From Caballeronia sp. dw_19 (GTDB lineage Bacteria; Pseudomonadota; Gammaproteobacteria; Burkholderiales; Burkholderiaceae), in assembly GCF_018449515.1 (NCBI RefSeq), contig NZ_JAAVUQ010000028.1, forward strand, positions 43,782-107,781: a stretch of DNA of 64,000 nt, written 5' to 3'. The position numbers and the translations under genes were made by a program. A model generated the notes under the pieces. The model made no database searches. It saw nothing but the letters and a program-made list of their open reading frames with translations, and had not been told where the DNA came from. This document shows, one piece after another, positions 29,860-38,829 of this stretch (position 1 is its first letter; every line of letters begins with the position of its first letter).

Positions 29860-31113
29860 TCACCCCGTCACCGCACCAAGCGCCTTCCCCCGCGTTTCCG
29901 GCAACAATAACGCCGCAACAATCACCAACAAATATCCCGTTCCTGCCACCACGCCCATCGCTTTAACCAGCGACATTCCCTGTGAAAGCACGCCGACAAG
30001 AATCGGGAAAAACGAGCCGAGCCCGCGCCCGAGGTTATAACAAAACCCTTGTCCTGAGCCGCGTATCGCATTCGGGTACAGCTCCGATAAATACGCGCCC
30101 ACGCCCGCAAAAATCCCCTGTACGACAATGCCAAGCGGAAAGCCGAGCAGCAGCATCGCATGGTCGGTAATGGGGATCATCGTGTAGATCATCCCTAGCA
30201 GAAACGAGCCGATAGCAAACAGTACGAACGATGCACGCCGCCCAATCTTGTCGCAGAGAATAGCCCCGAACACATAACCAAAAAACGAGCCGACAATCAG
30301 CACTACGAGATAACCGCTCGTATTGAACACGGACAAATGGCGCTCGGTCTTGAGATAGGTCGGCAGCCACGTGGTGATGGCGTAATAACCGCCGAGCATG
30401 CCGGTGCACAACGCGCTGCCCAGTATCGTGGTCTTGAGGTGCGAGCCTTTGAAGATATCGGAGAACGTAGCGGTTTCAGTGCCGGCATCGCGCGCGCGGC
30501 GTGTAGCGAGATAGATGTCCGGGTCGCTGACGTTGCGGCGAATGTAGAGGATCCACAGCGCCGGCAAGATACCGATCCAGAAGCACGCGCGCCACGCGTT
30601 ATCTTCGGGCAGCAACGCGAAGAACGCCCAGTAGAGGATGGCCGCCGCACCCCAGCCGAATGACCAGCTGCTCTGCACAGTCCCCACGGCTTTCGCCCGA
30701 TGCTGCGGCGAACGAATGGTCTCGGCCATCATCACGGTGACCACGGACCATTCGCCGCCGAAGCCCACGCCTTGCAGCGTGCGCGTGGCCAGCAACTGTC
30801 CGAATGAATGCGTGAAGCCGGAAAGAAACGTGAAGAACGCAAACGTGCCGATCGTCCACTGCAATACGCGGACGCGGCCATATCGGTCAGAGAGAATGCC
30901 GGCGAGCCAGCCGCCAATAGCCGATGAAATCAGCGAGCTCGTCGCAATCATCCCGGCTTCGCTCTTCGTCATGCCCCACGTGGCAATCAGCGTGGGAATG
31001 AGGAACGAGTAGATCATGAAGTCGAAGGCATCGACGGCGTAACCGCCGAAACCTGCGTAAAGCGTGCGGCGCTCGCGCGTCGTCAACTCGGTGAACCACT
31101 CGAACGCTCGCAT
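29860..31113 (-). CDS. MFS transporter (metabolite:H+ symporter family)
   Basis: 417 aa with twelve predicted membrane spans in two six-span halves. MFS motif A between spans 2 and 3 is GILSDRYGRVRVLQW, with a related loop DKIGRRAS in the second half. GFGGEWSVVTVMMAE in span 4 and SELYPNAIRGSGQGF near spans 10–11 match the SP/ShiA-like metabolite:proton symporter branch (carboxylates, shikimate, sugars). The substrate cannot be told. GGGAG lies before the start. It is followed on the same strand, after transcription from its own promoter, by the gltD terminator; the upstream ABC gene is 153 bp away. Confidence 0.88.
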   Translation of the reverse strand: MRAFEWFTELTTRERRTLYAGFGGYAVDAFDFMIYSFLIPTLIATWGMTKSEAGMIATSSLISSAIGGWLAGILSDRYGRVRVLQWTIGTFAFFTFLSGFTHSFGQLLATRTLQGVGFGGEWSVVTVMMAETIRSPQHRAKAVGTVQSSWSFGWGAAAILYWAFFALLPEDNAWRACFWIGILPALWILYIRRNVSDPDIYLATRRARDAGTETATFSDIFKGSHLKTTILGSALCTGMLGGYYAITTWLPTYLKTERHLSVFNTSGYLVVLIVGSFFGYVFGAILCDKIGRRASFVLFAIGSFLLGMIYTMIPITDHAMLLLGFPLGIVVQGIFAGVGAYLSELYPNAIRGSGQGFCYNLGRGLGSFFPILVGVLSQGMSLVKAMGVVAGTGYLLVIVAALLLPETRGKALGAVTG

Positions 31114-31266
31114 CCGGTCTCCCGTTCAAAGCCTGCGATGCAGGCGCCGGGACATTCTACGGTGCGTCGTTCAACGGGAAAAGCAAGTCAAAAAGAACCT
31201 GCCCGGTTGCGAGTCACACGCCGTTCGATGCCAAGGGGCACCGGGCATCGAACAAGCGCTTCGCTC

Positions 31267-33018
31267 TTACACAACCAGGCTTTCAGCTCCCGCGCGCTCG
31301 ATCTCGATCCGGCTCTCATGGAAGCCACTCACCGACTCGCGATGCGCGACGCTGACGATCGCGGCGTTCGGTAACGCGTCGATGATCGCCGTATAGATCA
31401 GCATCTCGTTCTCGGCGTCGAGCGCACTGGTGGCTTCATCGAGGAACATGAAGTCGGGTTTTTGCAGCAACACGCGGGCCGCCGCGAGCCGCTGTTGTTC
31501 ACCCGGCGACATCATCTTGGCCCAATGCCCCGACTCCTCCAGACGCGTGCCGTACGCGTTCAGGTTGCAGGCGCGCAAGGCTTCGCGGCAGGCTTCATCG
31601 GAGAAGGCTTCCGCAGTCGACGGATAACTCAGCGCCGCCTTCAACGTGCCGATCGGCAAGTAGCTTTGCTGCGGAATGAACATCAGCTTGGCGTCGACCG
31701 GGGCGTCGATCGTGCCGTCACCGAACGGCCACAGGCCGGCCAGCGCGCGCATCAACGTACTCTTGCCCGAACCGGACGGGCCTTGCACCAGCCAGCGCGA
31801 GCCCGGCTTCACGATCACATCCGCGACGTTCGCGAGCGGCGTACCGTTCGGCAACGAGAGCTTCAGCCCCGTCGTGGTCAGCGCTTTTGTATCCGTGTAA
31901 TGCAGGTTGATGCCGCCGTGGGCGGTCGCTGGCGATATCGCTTCCTTGATGTGCGTGGAGCGCATCACGCGCTTGAATTCGCGCAGCCGGTTCACGGTGG
32001 CGCGCCATTCGACCAGGGTCGAGTAACTATTGATGAACCAGGAAAACGAGTCGCTGACTGTGCCGAACGCCGAACTGATCTGCATCAGCACGCCGAACGT
32101 GAATGCGCCTGCGAAGTAGCGGGGAGCGGCGACCATGATCGGGAAAATAATCGCGATCTGGCCGTAGAAGGACAGCACGAAGGTCATCCGCCGCGTGTAC
32201 TTCATGATCTGCCAGTAATTCTGGCGGATCGTTTCGAAGATGGTCCGGGCGTTGGTGTTTTCCGTCGCGATGCCGTCGTAAAACGCGATTTGCTCGGCGT
32301 TCTCACGAATGCGGATCAGGCCGAAACGGAAGTTGGCTTCCACTTTCTGCGCCTGGTAATTAATCGATACCAGCGGGTGGCCGAAACGCTGGATCAGCAG
32401 CGAGCCGAGCACTGCGTACAGCGCGGCGGCCCAGACCATGTAGCCCGGAATAGTGATCGGCGTGCCGAACAACGAGAAACTCAGCGCGCCGGCCAGCGTC
32501 CACAGGATCGTGATGAAGGTGACGAGCGTGACGAGCGTGGACAACAGATCCAGCGACAAAGACAGCGTGGTCGTGGCGAAAGACTGCAGGTCGTCGCTGA
32601 TCCGCTGGTCGGGGTTATCGGCGAGACGATCGCGTTCTATGCGGTAGAAGGCTTTATCGCCGAGCCATTGTTCGAGGTACCGGTGCGTGAGCCATTGGCG
32701 CCACCGGAAGCCGAGCATCTGGCGCAGATACCGGCCATACACGGCGAGCAGGATGTACGCGAACGCGAGACCCGCGAAGATCAGCAGCAAACGCGGAAAC
32801 TCGGCGACCCGCTTGGCCTGCAGCGTGTTATAGAAGTCCGCGCTCCAGGTGTTCAGGCGGACATTGATGTACACGACCGTCATGTTGATCGCGATGATCG
32901 CGATCAGCAAAAGCCATGCAATGCCGCGTTCTTCCGATACCCAGTAAGGCTTGATAAGACTCCACGCCGACACTTTGTCGGCGTTTTGTTCTGTGTTGCC
33001 GGGAGGTGTGGTGGTCAT
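31267..33018 (-). CDS. SbmA/YddA-like ABC transporter, fused permease and ATPase
   Basis: 583 aa half-transporter of the ABC_membrane_2 (SbmA/BacA, YddA) class; relatives move peptides, bleomycin or cobalamin. N-terminal membrane domain (about 15–350; spans include GIAWLLLIAIIAINMTVVYI) with the RWRQWLTHRYLEQWL motif. C-terminal ATPase: Walker A GPSGSGKST, signature MSPGEQQR, Walker B FMFLDEATSALD, switch SVAHRES. Start at 33018 with AGGAAG 6 nt upstream. The frame stays open for another 1.3 kb across the TPP riboswitch and thiO, which is antisense and not real coding. Substrate unknown. Confidence 0.9.
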   Translation of the reverse strand: MTTTPPGNTEQNADKVSAWSLIKPYWVSEERGIAWLLLIAIIAINMTVVYINVRLNTWSADFYNTLQAKRVAEFPRLLLIFAGLAFAYILLAVYGRYLRQMLGFRWRQWLTHRYLEQWLGDKAFYRIERDRLADNPDQRISDDLQSFATTTLSLSLDLLSTLVTLVTFITILWTLAGALSFSLFGTPITIPGYMVWAAALYAVLGSLLIQRFGHPLVSINYQAQKVEANFRFGLIRIRENAEQIAFYDGIATENTNARTIFETIRQNYWQIMKYTRRMTFVLSFYGQIAIIFPIMVAAPRYFAGAFTFGVLMQISSAFGTVSDSFSWFINSYSTLVEWRATVNRLREFKRVMRSTHIKEAISPATAHGGINLHYTDTKALTTTGLKLSLPNGTPLANVADVIVKPGSRWLVQGPSGSGKSTLMRALAGLWPFGDGTIDAPVDAKLMFIPQQSYLPIGTLKAALSYPSTAEAFSDEACREALRACNLNAYGTRLEESGHWAKMMSPGEQQRLAAARVLLQKPDFMFLDEATSALDAENEMLIYTAIIDALPNAAIVSVAHRESVSGFHESRIEIERAGAESLVV

Positions 33019-33355
33019 GAGCTTCCTGAAGACGTGCCGGCTCGGCGGCAGGTTGTAACTTGGCGGTATCGTATCGATGCGGAGGGTCCTGCTCCGTCTC
33101 AATGATCGTAAGAGGCCATTAAAGACGGCGCGTGCCGGAGCATTGTTTCGGGCGTGGCTTAATTCTTCCTTAATCCTCGCCCGGCTGGCGACCGCCCGCT
33201 GATGCAATGCAGCAGCGAGGCGCTTGCCGTACGCGTATGCTGCCGGCCAACCAAGACGAATCGGCGTTCGCGGCATTGTGCCAGAGTGCGCGTACCGCGA
33301 ACGAAAGGGAAGGCTGTCCGGTCTTGTCCGCGCCGGGTCCCCGGCTTTTCCCGGT
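33019..33355. other. Intergenic region between ABC exporter and thi operon
   Basis: About 340 bp of divergent regulatory space with no convincing gene. It must hold the promoter of the minus-strand ABC gene; none is clear. Short open frames here lack RBS and coding character. Confidence 0.4.
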
Positions 33356-33385
33356 TTGCGGGTCGTTTCGCTTTTATGTTTTAAT
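33356..33385 (+). promoter_or_regulatory. Possible promoter of the thi operon
   Basis: TTGCGG (33356–33361) and TTTAAT (33380–33385) are 18 bp apart, about 55 bp before the TPP aptamer. Confidence 0.4.
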
Positions 33386-33441
33386 GATCGATGACGAAAC
33401 AGGGGTGCTTCGGCACGCGTCTGCCTCCTTGAAATAACGGA

Positions 33442-33537
33442 GAAACGCGCGGCGAGGCTGAGAGAGTCCCTTTGCACCCGATCCGGGTAATACCGGCGAG
33501 GGAAGTTTCCGGAAACCGCCGCGTTTCCAGTTTCTTC
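33442..33537 (+). promoter_or_regulatory. TPP riboswitch (THI element)
   Basis: Thiamine pyrophosphate aptamer controlling thiO-S-G-E. The conserved core is present in order: GGCTGAGAGAG (33455–33465 region), then ACCCGATCCGGGTAATACC, then GGCGAGGGAA. Stem P1 is gaaacgcg (33442–33449) with cgcgtttc (33530–33537). About 190 nt separate the aptamer from the thiO start, and the GAGGAGG site is at 33713–33719, so the expression platform could act on termination/Rho or on translation; which one is not clear. Confidence 0.95.
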
Positions 33538-33729
33538 CAGTATTGGCTGGCACAGGAGCCGCAGGTTATGCGCTCCCGAGCCGCTTTCTCGCCGTGGTTT
33601 CGTCCCTGAATTATGTTTTTGTGCGCCGCGCGTGCAACCAGGGTTCGAAACGGGCGTTCCTCCCGATCTCGATTTCCGTGCTGTGTGCTCCGTGCGTTCT
33701 GCAGCGTCTGCTGAGGAGGCATCGTCATC

Positions 33730-34905
33730 GTGAACACCGCTGTGCATTCCCATTCCACTATGCACTCCACTCGCTCCCGTGCGTCCGGGCGAGACGACTT
33801 TGCCGTCGTTGGCGGTGGCTTGTGCGGGCGGCTGGTCGCCTGGCTGCTGGCGGGCACGGGGCATCGCGTGGCGCTGTACGACCGGGGCGATGCCGCCGGC
33901 ACGCAATCGGCCGCATGGGTCGCGGCGGCGATGCTCGCGCCGCTCGCCGAGGCCGCCAGCGCTGAATTGCTGATCACTGAACTTGGGGCGGCATCGCTTG
34001 AGCGCTGGCCGGGTTTTATCGCTGAAATGCCGGAACCGGTGTTTTTCCAGCGCAATGGCACGCTGGTCGTCTGGCATGCCGGCGACCGCGCCGAAGCGCC
34101 GCTGTTCGAGCGCCGTTTGCGCGCGAATGCGCCTTCGGAGCTTTTCCAGAACGGCTTCGTCAAGCTCTCCGGCGCGCAAGTCGCGGCGGCGGAACCGTCG
34201 CTGGGCACGCGTTTTCCGCAAGGCTGGCTGCTGCCGAACGAAGGCCAGCTCGACAACCGGCAAGTGCTGACTGCGCTGGCTGCGGGGCTGGCCGAACGTA
34301 ACGTCGATCTCCACTGGAATACGACGATCGATACCGATACCCCGCCGGACGCACATTTCGTGATCGATTGCCGGGGGCTCGGCGGAAAACCGGCATGGCC
34401 GGCGTTAAGAGGCATTCGCGGCGAAGTAGCGCGTGTGCATGCGCCGGGTATCGGCCTGACGCGGCCGGTGCGCTTGCTGCATCCGCGCTATCCGCTTTAT
34501 ATCGCGCCGAAACAGGACGACCTTTACGTGATTGGCGCAACCGAAGTGGAAGGCGAAGACATGTCGCCGATGACCGTACGCTCCGCGCTCGAACTCCTGA
34601 GCGCGGCGTTCGCGGTGCATCCGGGTTTCGGCGAGGCGCGCATTCTCGAACTCAATTCGCAATGCCGGCCGACCTTGCCCGACCATCGTCCGGCAATTGT
34701 CTGGGACGGCGCACGAACCTTGCGGGTAAACGGGTTGTATCGACACGGCTACATGATCGCGCCCGAAGTCGCCGACTCCGCCCGTGCGCTCGCCGAAGCG
34801 CTGCTCGGTGGTGCGATCACCAATCCGGATTCCTTCGACGACTGGCGCCGCCAAGCCCGCTGGTCCGCCTTGCTGCGCTGCGAACACGCGGCGCCCGTGC
34901 TTTGA
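33730..34905 (+). CDS. thiO: Glycine oxidase / FAD-dependent oxidoreductase ThiO
   Basis: FAD enzyme that oxidises glycine to dehydroglycine (iminoacetate), a precursor of the thiazole ring of thiamine. 391 aa. N-terminal dinucleotide fold FAVVGGGLCGRLVAWLLAG with acidic end at ALYDRG; DAO-family C-terminal motifs LYVIGATEVEGED and LYRHGYMIAPEVAD. GTG start at 33730, 10 nt after GAGGAGG (33713–33719). First gene of the riboswitch-controlled thiO-S-G-E operon; thiC and thiD are not in this window. Confidence 0.92.
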   Translation: MNTAVHSHSTMHSTRSRASGRDDFAVVGGGLCGRLVAWLLAGTGHRVALYDRGDAAGTQSAAWVAAAMLAPLAEAASAELLITELGAASLERWPGFIAEMPEPVFFQRNGTLVVWHAGDRAEAPLFERRLRANAPSELFQNGFVKLSGAQVAAAEPSLGTRFPQGWLLPNEGQLDNRQVLTALAAGLAERNVDLHWNTTIDTDTPPDAHFVIDCRGLGGKPAWPALRGIRGEVARVHAPGIGLTRPVRLLHPRYPLYIAPKQDDLYVIGATEVEGEDMSPMTVRSALELLSAAFAVHPGFGEARILELNSQCRPTLPDHRPAIVWDGARTLRVNGLYRHGYMIAPEVADSARALAEALLGGAITNPDSFDDWRRQARWSALLRCEHAAPVL

Positions 34906-34913
34906 CTTTCATC

Positions 34914-35111
34914 ATGAACATTCACATCAATCAGCAGCCTTTTTCCATGCCCGACGAAGCGACCGTCACCGACGCCCTCGCGGCCTTCGGCGCAAAACCG
35001 CCGTTCGCCGTGGCGCTGAACGGGCAATTCGTGGCGCGTGGCGAACACGCATCGAAGGCGCTTACGGCTGGCGACAAACTCGATATCGTCTCGCCGGTCG
35101 CCGGCGGCTGA
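34914..35111 (+). CDS. thiS: Sulfur carrier protein ThiS
   Basis: 65 aa ubiquitin-like sulfur carrier that, as C-terminal thiocarboxylate, donates sulfur to the thiazole. Starts MNIHINQQPF, contains FAVALNGQFVARGEH, and ends exactly in Gly-Gly, the residues adenylated by ThiF. 8 nt after thiO and 23 nt before thiG. Confidence 0.95.
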   Translation: MNIHINQQPFSMPDEATVTDALAAFGAKPPFAVALNGQFVARGEHASKALTAGDKLDIVSPVAGG

Positions 35112-35134
35112 GGGTAACCAAAGGGAATCGAACC

Positions 35135-35947
35135 ATGACTTCAACCATCACCACAGCCGATACCCTCACGCTCTACGGCACGTCGTTCCCGAGCCGGGTG
35201 CTGCTGGGGACGTCGCGCTATCCGTCGCTGCAATCGCTGTCGGATTCCATCGATGCCGCCCGTCCCGGCATGGTCACCGTCGCGTTGCGGCGCCAGTCGA
35301 ACACGGGCGAGGCCGGTTTCTTCGATGTCCTCAAGCGTCACGGCGTCGCGTTGCTGCCCAACACGGCCGGCTGCCAGACCGTGGACGAGGTGCTGACCAC
35401 GGCGCGCATGGCGCGTGAACTCTTCGATACCCCGTGGCTGAAGCTCGAACTGATCGGTGACGACTACACGCTGCAGCCCGATCCTATCGGCCTCGTGGAA
35501 GCCGCTGAAATACTGATCCGCGAGGGGTTCAAGGTGCTGCCGTATTGCACCGAGGATCTGGTGATCGGCCGGCGTCTGCTCGATGTCGGTTGCGAGGCGT
35601 TGATGCCGTGGGGCGCGCCTATCGGAACGGGGAAAGGGGTGACGAATCCCTACGGATTGCGCACGCTGCGTGAGCGGCTGCCGGATGTGCCGCTTATCGT
35701 CGATGCCGGTCTTGGCGTGCCGTCGCATGCGTGCCAGGTGATGGAGTGGGGTTTCGACGGCGTGTTGCTGAACACGGCTGTCTCACAGGCGACGTTTCCG
35801 CCGCAGATGGCGCGTGCGTTTGCGCTGGGCGTCGAGGCGGGGCGAATGGCCTATCTCGCCGGGCCGATGGCCGAGCGTGATAGCGCACAAGCGAGCACGC
35901 CGGTGGTCGGCATGCCGTTCTGGCATCAAGACGGGAGTGCTGCATGA
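35135..35947 (+). CDS. thiG: Thiazole synthase ThiG
   Basis: Condenses dehydroglycine, DXP and ThiS thiocarboxylate to thiazole phosphate. 270 aa TIM barrel. The Schiff-base lysine is Lys103 in TPWLKLELIGDD. Other motifs: LLGTSRYPS, LPNTAGCQT, MPWGAPIGTGKG, VDAGLGVPSHA, GFDGVLLNTAVS. ATG at 35135. Overlaps thiE by 4 nt (ATGA). Confidence 0.96.
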   Translation: MTSTITTADTLTLYGTSFPSRVLLGTSRYPSLQSLSDSIDAARPGMVTVALRRQSNTGEAGFFDVLKRHGVALLPNTAGCQTVDEVLTTARMARELFDTPWLKLELIGDDYTLQPDPIGLVEAAEILIREGFKVLPYCTEDLVIGRRLLDVGCEALMPWGAPIGTGKGVTNPYGLRTLRERLPDVPLIVDAGLGVPSHACQVMEWGFDGVLLNTAVSQATFPPQMARAFALGVEAGRMAYLAGPMAERDSAQASTPVVGMPFWHQDGSAA

Positions 35948-37011
35948 GTATGGCATTGCTGGATAAGGAAGTATTTTGGCCCCCGGCGGATGAATTGCTG
36001 GAAGCCGCCGAGCGAATCCGGCGGCGGCTGGGCGAGTGGCCGGCGGCATCTAAGACATGGCGAATCTGCTTGAGCGAGCCGGATCATCCGCGCTCGGGTG
36101 ATTTGATCGTGGATGGCGGCGTTGAGCCGTTGCCGAAGGGAGTTGGGCGTCTGGAGGTAGAAGCGGGGAGGGCGACGCTGCATCTGGATAACGTCGCGTA
36201 CACACTGGAGGGCGAATGGTCGGACGATTGGCCGGCCGCGTTGGCCGCATTCCTTGATTGCGGTTTCGAGCCGCACGACGCGCTCGTGCTGGCGCTTGCG
36301 TGGCGCCCGGCCAATCTGGATGAACTCGACGCGTGGCCCGTCGATTTTTCCACGTTTCCGAAGGTCGGGAAATTGCCGGCGGCCCCTTCAAAGCCTTTCC
36401 CCCATTGCCCGGAGAGGCTTGGCTTATATCCCGTCCTGCCGAGCGCGGAATGGGTCGAACGGGTTCTCGACCAAGGCGTCCGAACGGCGCAATTACGCCG
36501 TAAAACCACCGATTCCGGCGATTTAAAGCAGGAAATCGAACGGTCGGTGGCGTCGGGCGCGAAGCACGAGGCGCAGCTTTTTATCAATGATCATTGGCAG
36601 GAAGCCATCAAGGCCGGTGCGTACGGCGTGCATCTCGGGCAGGAAGACGTGGAGACTGCCGACCTGAACGCGATTGCCGAAGCGGGCTTGCGCTTGGGCC
36701 TGTCGACCCATGGCTACTATGAAATGCTGAAGGCGCTGCATTTCAAGCCGAGCTACCTCGCGCTCGGCGCGGTGTTCCCGACCACGACGAAAATCATGCC
36801 AACGGCGCCACAAGGTTTGTCGCGTTTGACACGTTATGTGCGCTTGCTCGACGGCATCGTGCCGCTCGTTGCAATTGGCGGCATCAACGGCCCGGTTTTG
36901 CGACAAATTATTTCAACCGGCGTGGGAAGCGCAGCAGTCGTGCGGGCCGTTACAGAGGCGCCGGATCTGGGTGCCGCCATTTCTGCGCTGCAACAGGAAT
37001 TCGGGCGATAA
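35944..37011 (+). CDS. thiE: Thiamine phosphate synthase ThiE with extra N-terminal domain
   Basis: Joins HMP-PP and thiazole phosphate to thiamine phosphate. 355 aa, well above the usual 210 aa. The catalytic TIM barrel occupies about residues 155–355: YPVLPS, VRTAQLRRK, LFINDHW, GVHLGQED, LGLSTHGYYE, YLALGAVFPTTTK, PLVAIGGING. Residues 1–150 form a further domain (FWPPADELLEAAERIRRR ... LDAWPVDFSTFPKV) that I cannot assign; similar long ThiE proteins are known in Burkholderia relatives. Last gene of the TPP-controlled operon. Confidence 0.92.
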   Translation: MSMALLDKEVFWPPADELLEAAERIRRRLGEWPAASKTWRICLSEPDHPRSGDLIVDGGVEPLPKGVGRLEVEAGRATLHLDNVAYTLEGEWSDDWPAALAAFLDCGFEPHDALVLALAWRPANLDELDAWPVDFSTFPKVGKLPAAPSKPFPHCPERLGLYPVLPSAEWVERVLDQGVRTAQLRRKTTDSGDLKQEIERSVASGAKHEAQLFINDHWQEAIKAGAYGVHLGQEDVETADLNAIAEAGLRLGLSTHGYYEMLKALHFKPSYLALGAVFPTTTKIMPTAPQGLSRLTRYVRLLDGIVPLVAIGGINGPVLRQIISTGVGSAAVVRAVTEAPDLGAAISALQQEFGR

Positions 37012-37088
37012 TGCGCCGGATTCGGGAAAATATTCAGCCGTTAAACCAACCGAAGGGGGCCCCCACGACACCCGTTGCGTAGAGGCCC

Positions 37089-37094
37089 TATAAT
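37089..37094 (+). promoter_or_regulatory. -10 element upstream of mlaF
   Basis: A perfect TATAAT 35 bp before the GTG start of mlaF. The region 17 bp upstream (cgacac) is a poor -35, so strength is uncertain. Confidence 0.5.
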
Positions 37095-37128
37095 TCGGCC
37101 CTCTTGCGTAAAAGGATTGTCAGCCTTC

Positions 37129-37947
37129 GTGTCAGCTTCTCCCGAGACCTTGCTAGAGCTTCGCGACGTCGATTTCGGCTACGGCGACCGGCTCGTATTA
37201 TCGAACCTGAACATGCGCTTCAAGCGCGGTCAGGTCGTGGCTGTCATGGGCGGTTCCGGCTGTGGCAAGACGACCGTGCTACGCTTGATCGGCGGCTTGG
37301 TGAAGGCTAAACGCGGCCAGGTGTTGTTCGGCGGCAAGGACGTCGGCACCCAGAGCCGCGACGGCCTTTACGCGCTTCGCCGCAAGATGGGGATGCTGTT
37401 CCAGTTCGGCGCGCTGTTCACCGACCAATCCGTATTCGATAACGTCGCGTTCCCGCTGCGGGAACACACCGATCTCCCCGAAGAACTCCTGCGTGACCTC
37501 GTGCTGATGAAGCTCAACGCGGTTGGTTTGCGGGGTGCGCGCGATCTCGCGCCGTCGGAGATATCGGGCGGCATGGCTCGCCGCGTGGCGCTTGCCCGCG
37601 CCATCGCGCTGGATCCCGAACTGATGATGTACGACGAGCCCTTTGCCGGCCTCGATCCCATTTCGCTCGGCATCACGGCTAATTTGATCCGCACGCTGAA
37701 CAGCGCGCTGGGCGCCACGTCCATTCTGGTGACGCACGACGTGCCGGAATCGTTCGCCATTGCCGATTACGTGTATTTCATCGCGAACGGCGGCGTTCTG
37801 GCGGAAGGCACGCCGGCGCAGTTGCGGGCGTCCCAGGAACCGTCGGTTCGGCAGTTTATCGACGGTACGCCGGACGGTCCGTTCAAATTTCACTATCCAA
37901 GCACGACGCCGCTGGCGGCGGACTTTGGACTCGGAGCAAAAGCATGA
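37129..37947 (+). CDS. mlaF: Phospholipid transport ATPase MlaF
   Basis: ATPase of the MlaFEDB inner-membrane complex that keeps the outer-membrane outer leaflet free of phospholipid. 272 aa from a GTG at 37129 (SASPETLLELRDVDFGYG). Walker A GGSGCGKTT, Q-loop FQFGALF, signature ISGGMARR, Walker B LMMYDEPFAGLDP, switch VTHDVPE. AAGGA is 12 nt upstream; a TTG at 37117 is too close to it. mlaE overlaps by 4 nt. Confidence 0.95.
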   Translation: MSASPETLLELRDVDFGYGDRLVLSNLNMRFKRGQVVAVMGGSGCGKTTVLRLIGGLVKAKRGQVLFGGKDVGTQSRDGLYALRRKMGMLFQFGALFTDQSVFDNVAFPLREHTDLPEELLRDLVLMKLNAVGLRGARDLAPSEISGGMARRVALARAIALDPELMMYDEPFAGLDPISLGITANLIRTLNSALGATSILVTHDVPESFAIADYVYFIANGGVLAEGTPAQLRASQEPSVRQFIDGTPDGPFKFHYPSTTPLAADFGLGAKA

Positions 37948-38711
37948 TCAGCGCCATCGGACGGTCGGTGCTCGGCAGCTTCGGCACGATTGGTTACGCG
38001 ACGCGCATGTTCCTGCGCCTGGTCGTCGAATTCTTTCCGTTGATGCGCCGACCGCGCCTTGTCACGAAACAGATCCTGTTTGTCGGTAACTATTCGCTGT
38101 TGATCATCGCGGTTTCGGGCTTGTTCGTGGGTTTTGTGCTCGGTTTGCAGGGTTATCTCACCCTTAACCGATACGGCTCCGAGCAAGCGCTCGGCCTCCT
38201 GGTGGCGCTGTCGCTGGTGCGCGAACTCGGGCCGGTGGTGACCGCGTTGCTGTTCGCGGGTCGCGCGGGCACGTCGCTGACGGCGGAAATCGGCCTGATG
38301 AAAGCCGGCGAGCAGCTTACCGCCATGGAAATGATGGCGGTCGATCCGCTCAAGGTGGTGGTGGCGCCGCGCTTCTGGGCGGGCATCATCGCCATGCCGA
38401 TTCTGGCCGCCATTTTCAGCGCGGTCGGCATTTTCGGCGGTTATGTGGTCGGCGTGCTGATGATCGGCGTGGATTCGGGCGCGTTCTGGTCCCAGATGCA
38501 AGGCGGCATCGACGTATGGAGCGACGTAGGCAACGGCGTGATCAAGAGCCTGGTGTTCGGCTTTGCCGTCACGTTCATTGCCCTGTTCCAGGGTTATGAA
38601 GCCCAGCCGACGCCGGAAGGCGTTTCGCGCGCGACCACGAAAACGGTGGTGTACGGCTCGCTGGCCGTGCTCGGGCTGGATTTCCTGCTGACCGCGCTGA
38701 TGTTCAACTGA
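37944..38711 (+). CDS. mlaE: Phospholipid transport permease MlaE
   Basis: Membrane subunit of MlaFEDB. 255 aa, about five spans, MlaE family motifs GFVLGLQGYLTLNRYG and the ATPase-coupling EIGLMKAGEQLTAMEMM followed by DP. ATGA overlap with mlaF. mlaD follows after 118 bp. Confidence 0.96.
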   Translation: MISAIGRSVLGSFGTIGYATRMFLRLVVEFFPLMRRPRLVTKQILFVGNYSLLIIAVSGLFVGFVLGLQGYLTLNRYGSEQALGLLVALSLVRELGPVVTALLFAGRAGTSLTAEIGLMKAGEQLTAMEMMAVDPLKVVVAPRFWAGIIAMPILAAIFSAVGIFGGYVVGVLMIGVDSGAFWSQMQGGIDVWSDVGNGVIKSLVFGFAVTFIALFQGYEAQPTPEGVSRATTKTVVYGSLAVLGLDFLLTALMFN

Positions 38712-38829
38712 CTACTCCGGGCCGGACCGCGACGCTCTTTGTGTCGCGATTCGGTTCACCGGTTCGTGGACGTTGTGAAGGGCACAGTCCTTCACACAAA
38801 AAACTGCGACAAGATTCTTTGGGAAGACG

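Noticed and set aside
31462..33105. 547-codon plus-strand frame opposite the ABC transporter
   Set aside because: Shadow of the ABC gene: Arg/Gln/His-rich with no motif.
33019..34356. Upstream continuation of the minus-strand ABC transporter frame to about 1029 codons
   Set aside because: It would run antisense through the TPP riboswitch and thiO; the family N-terminus and an RBS fit the start at 33018.
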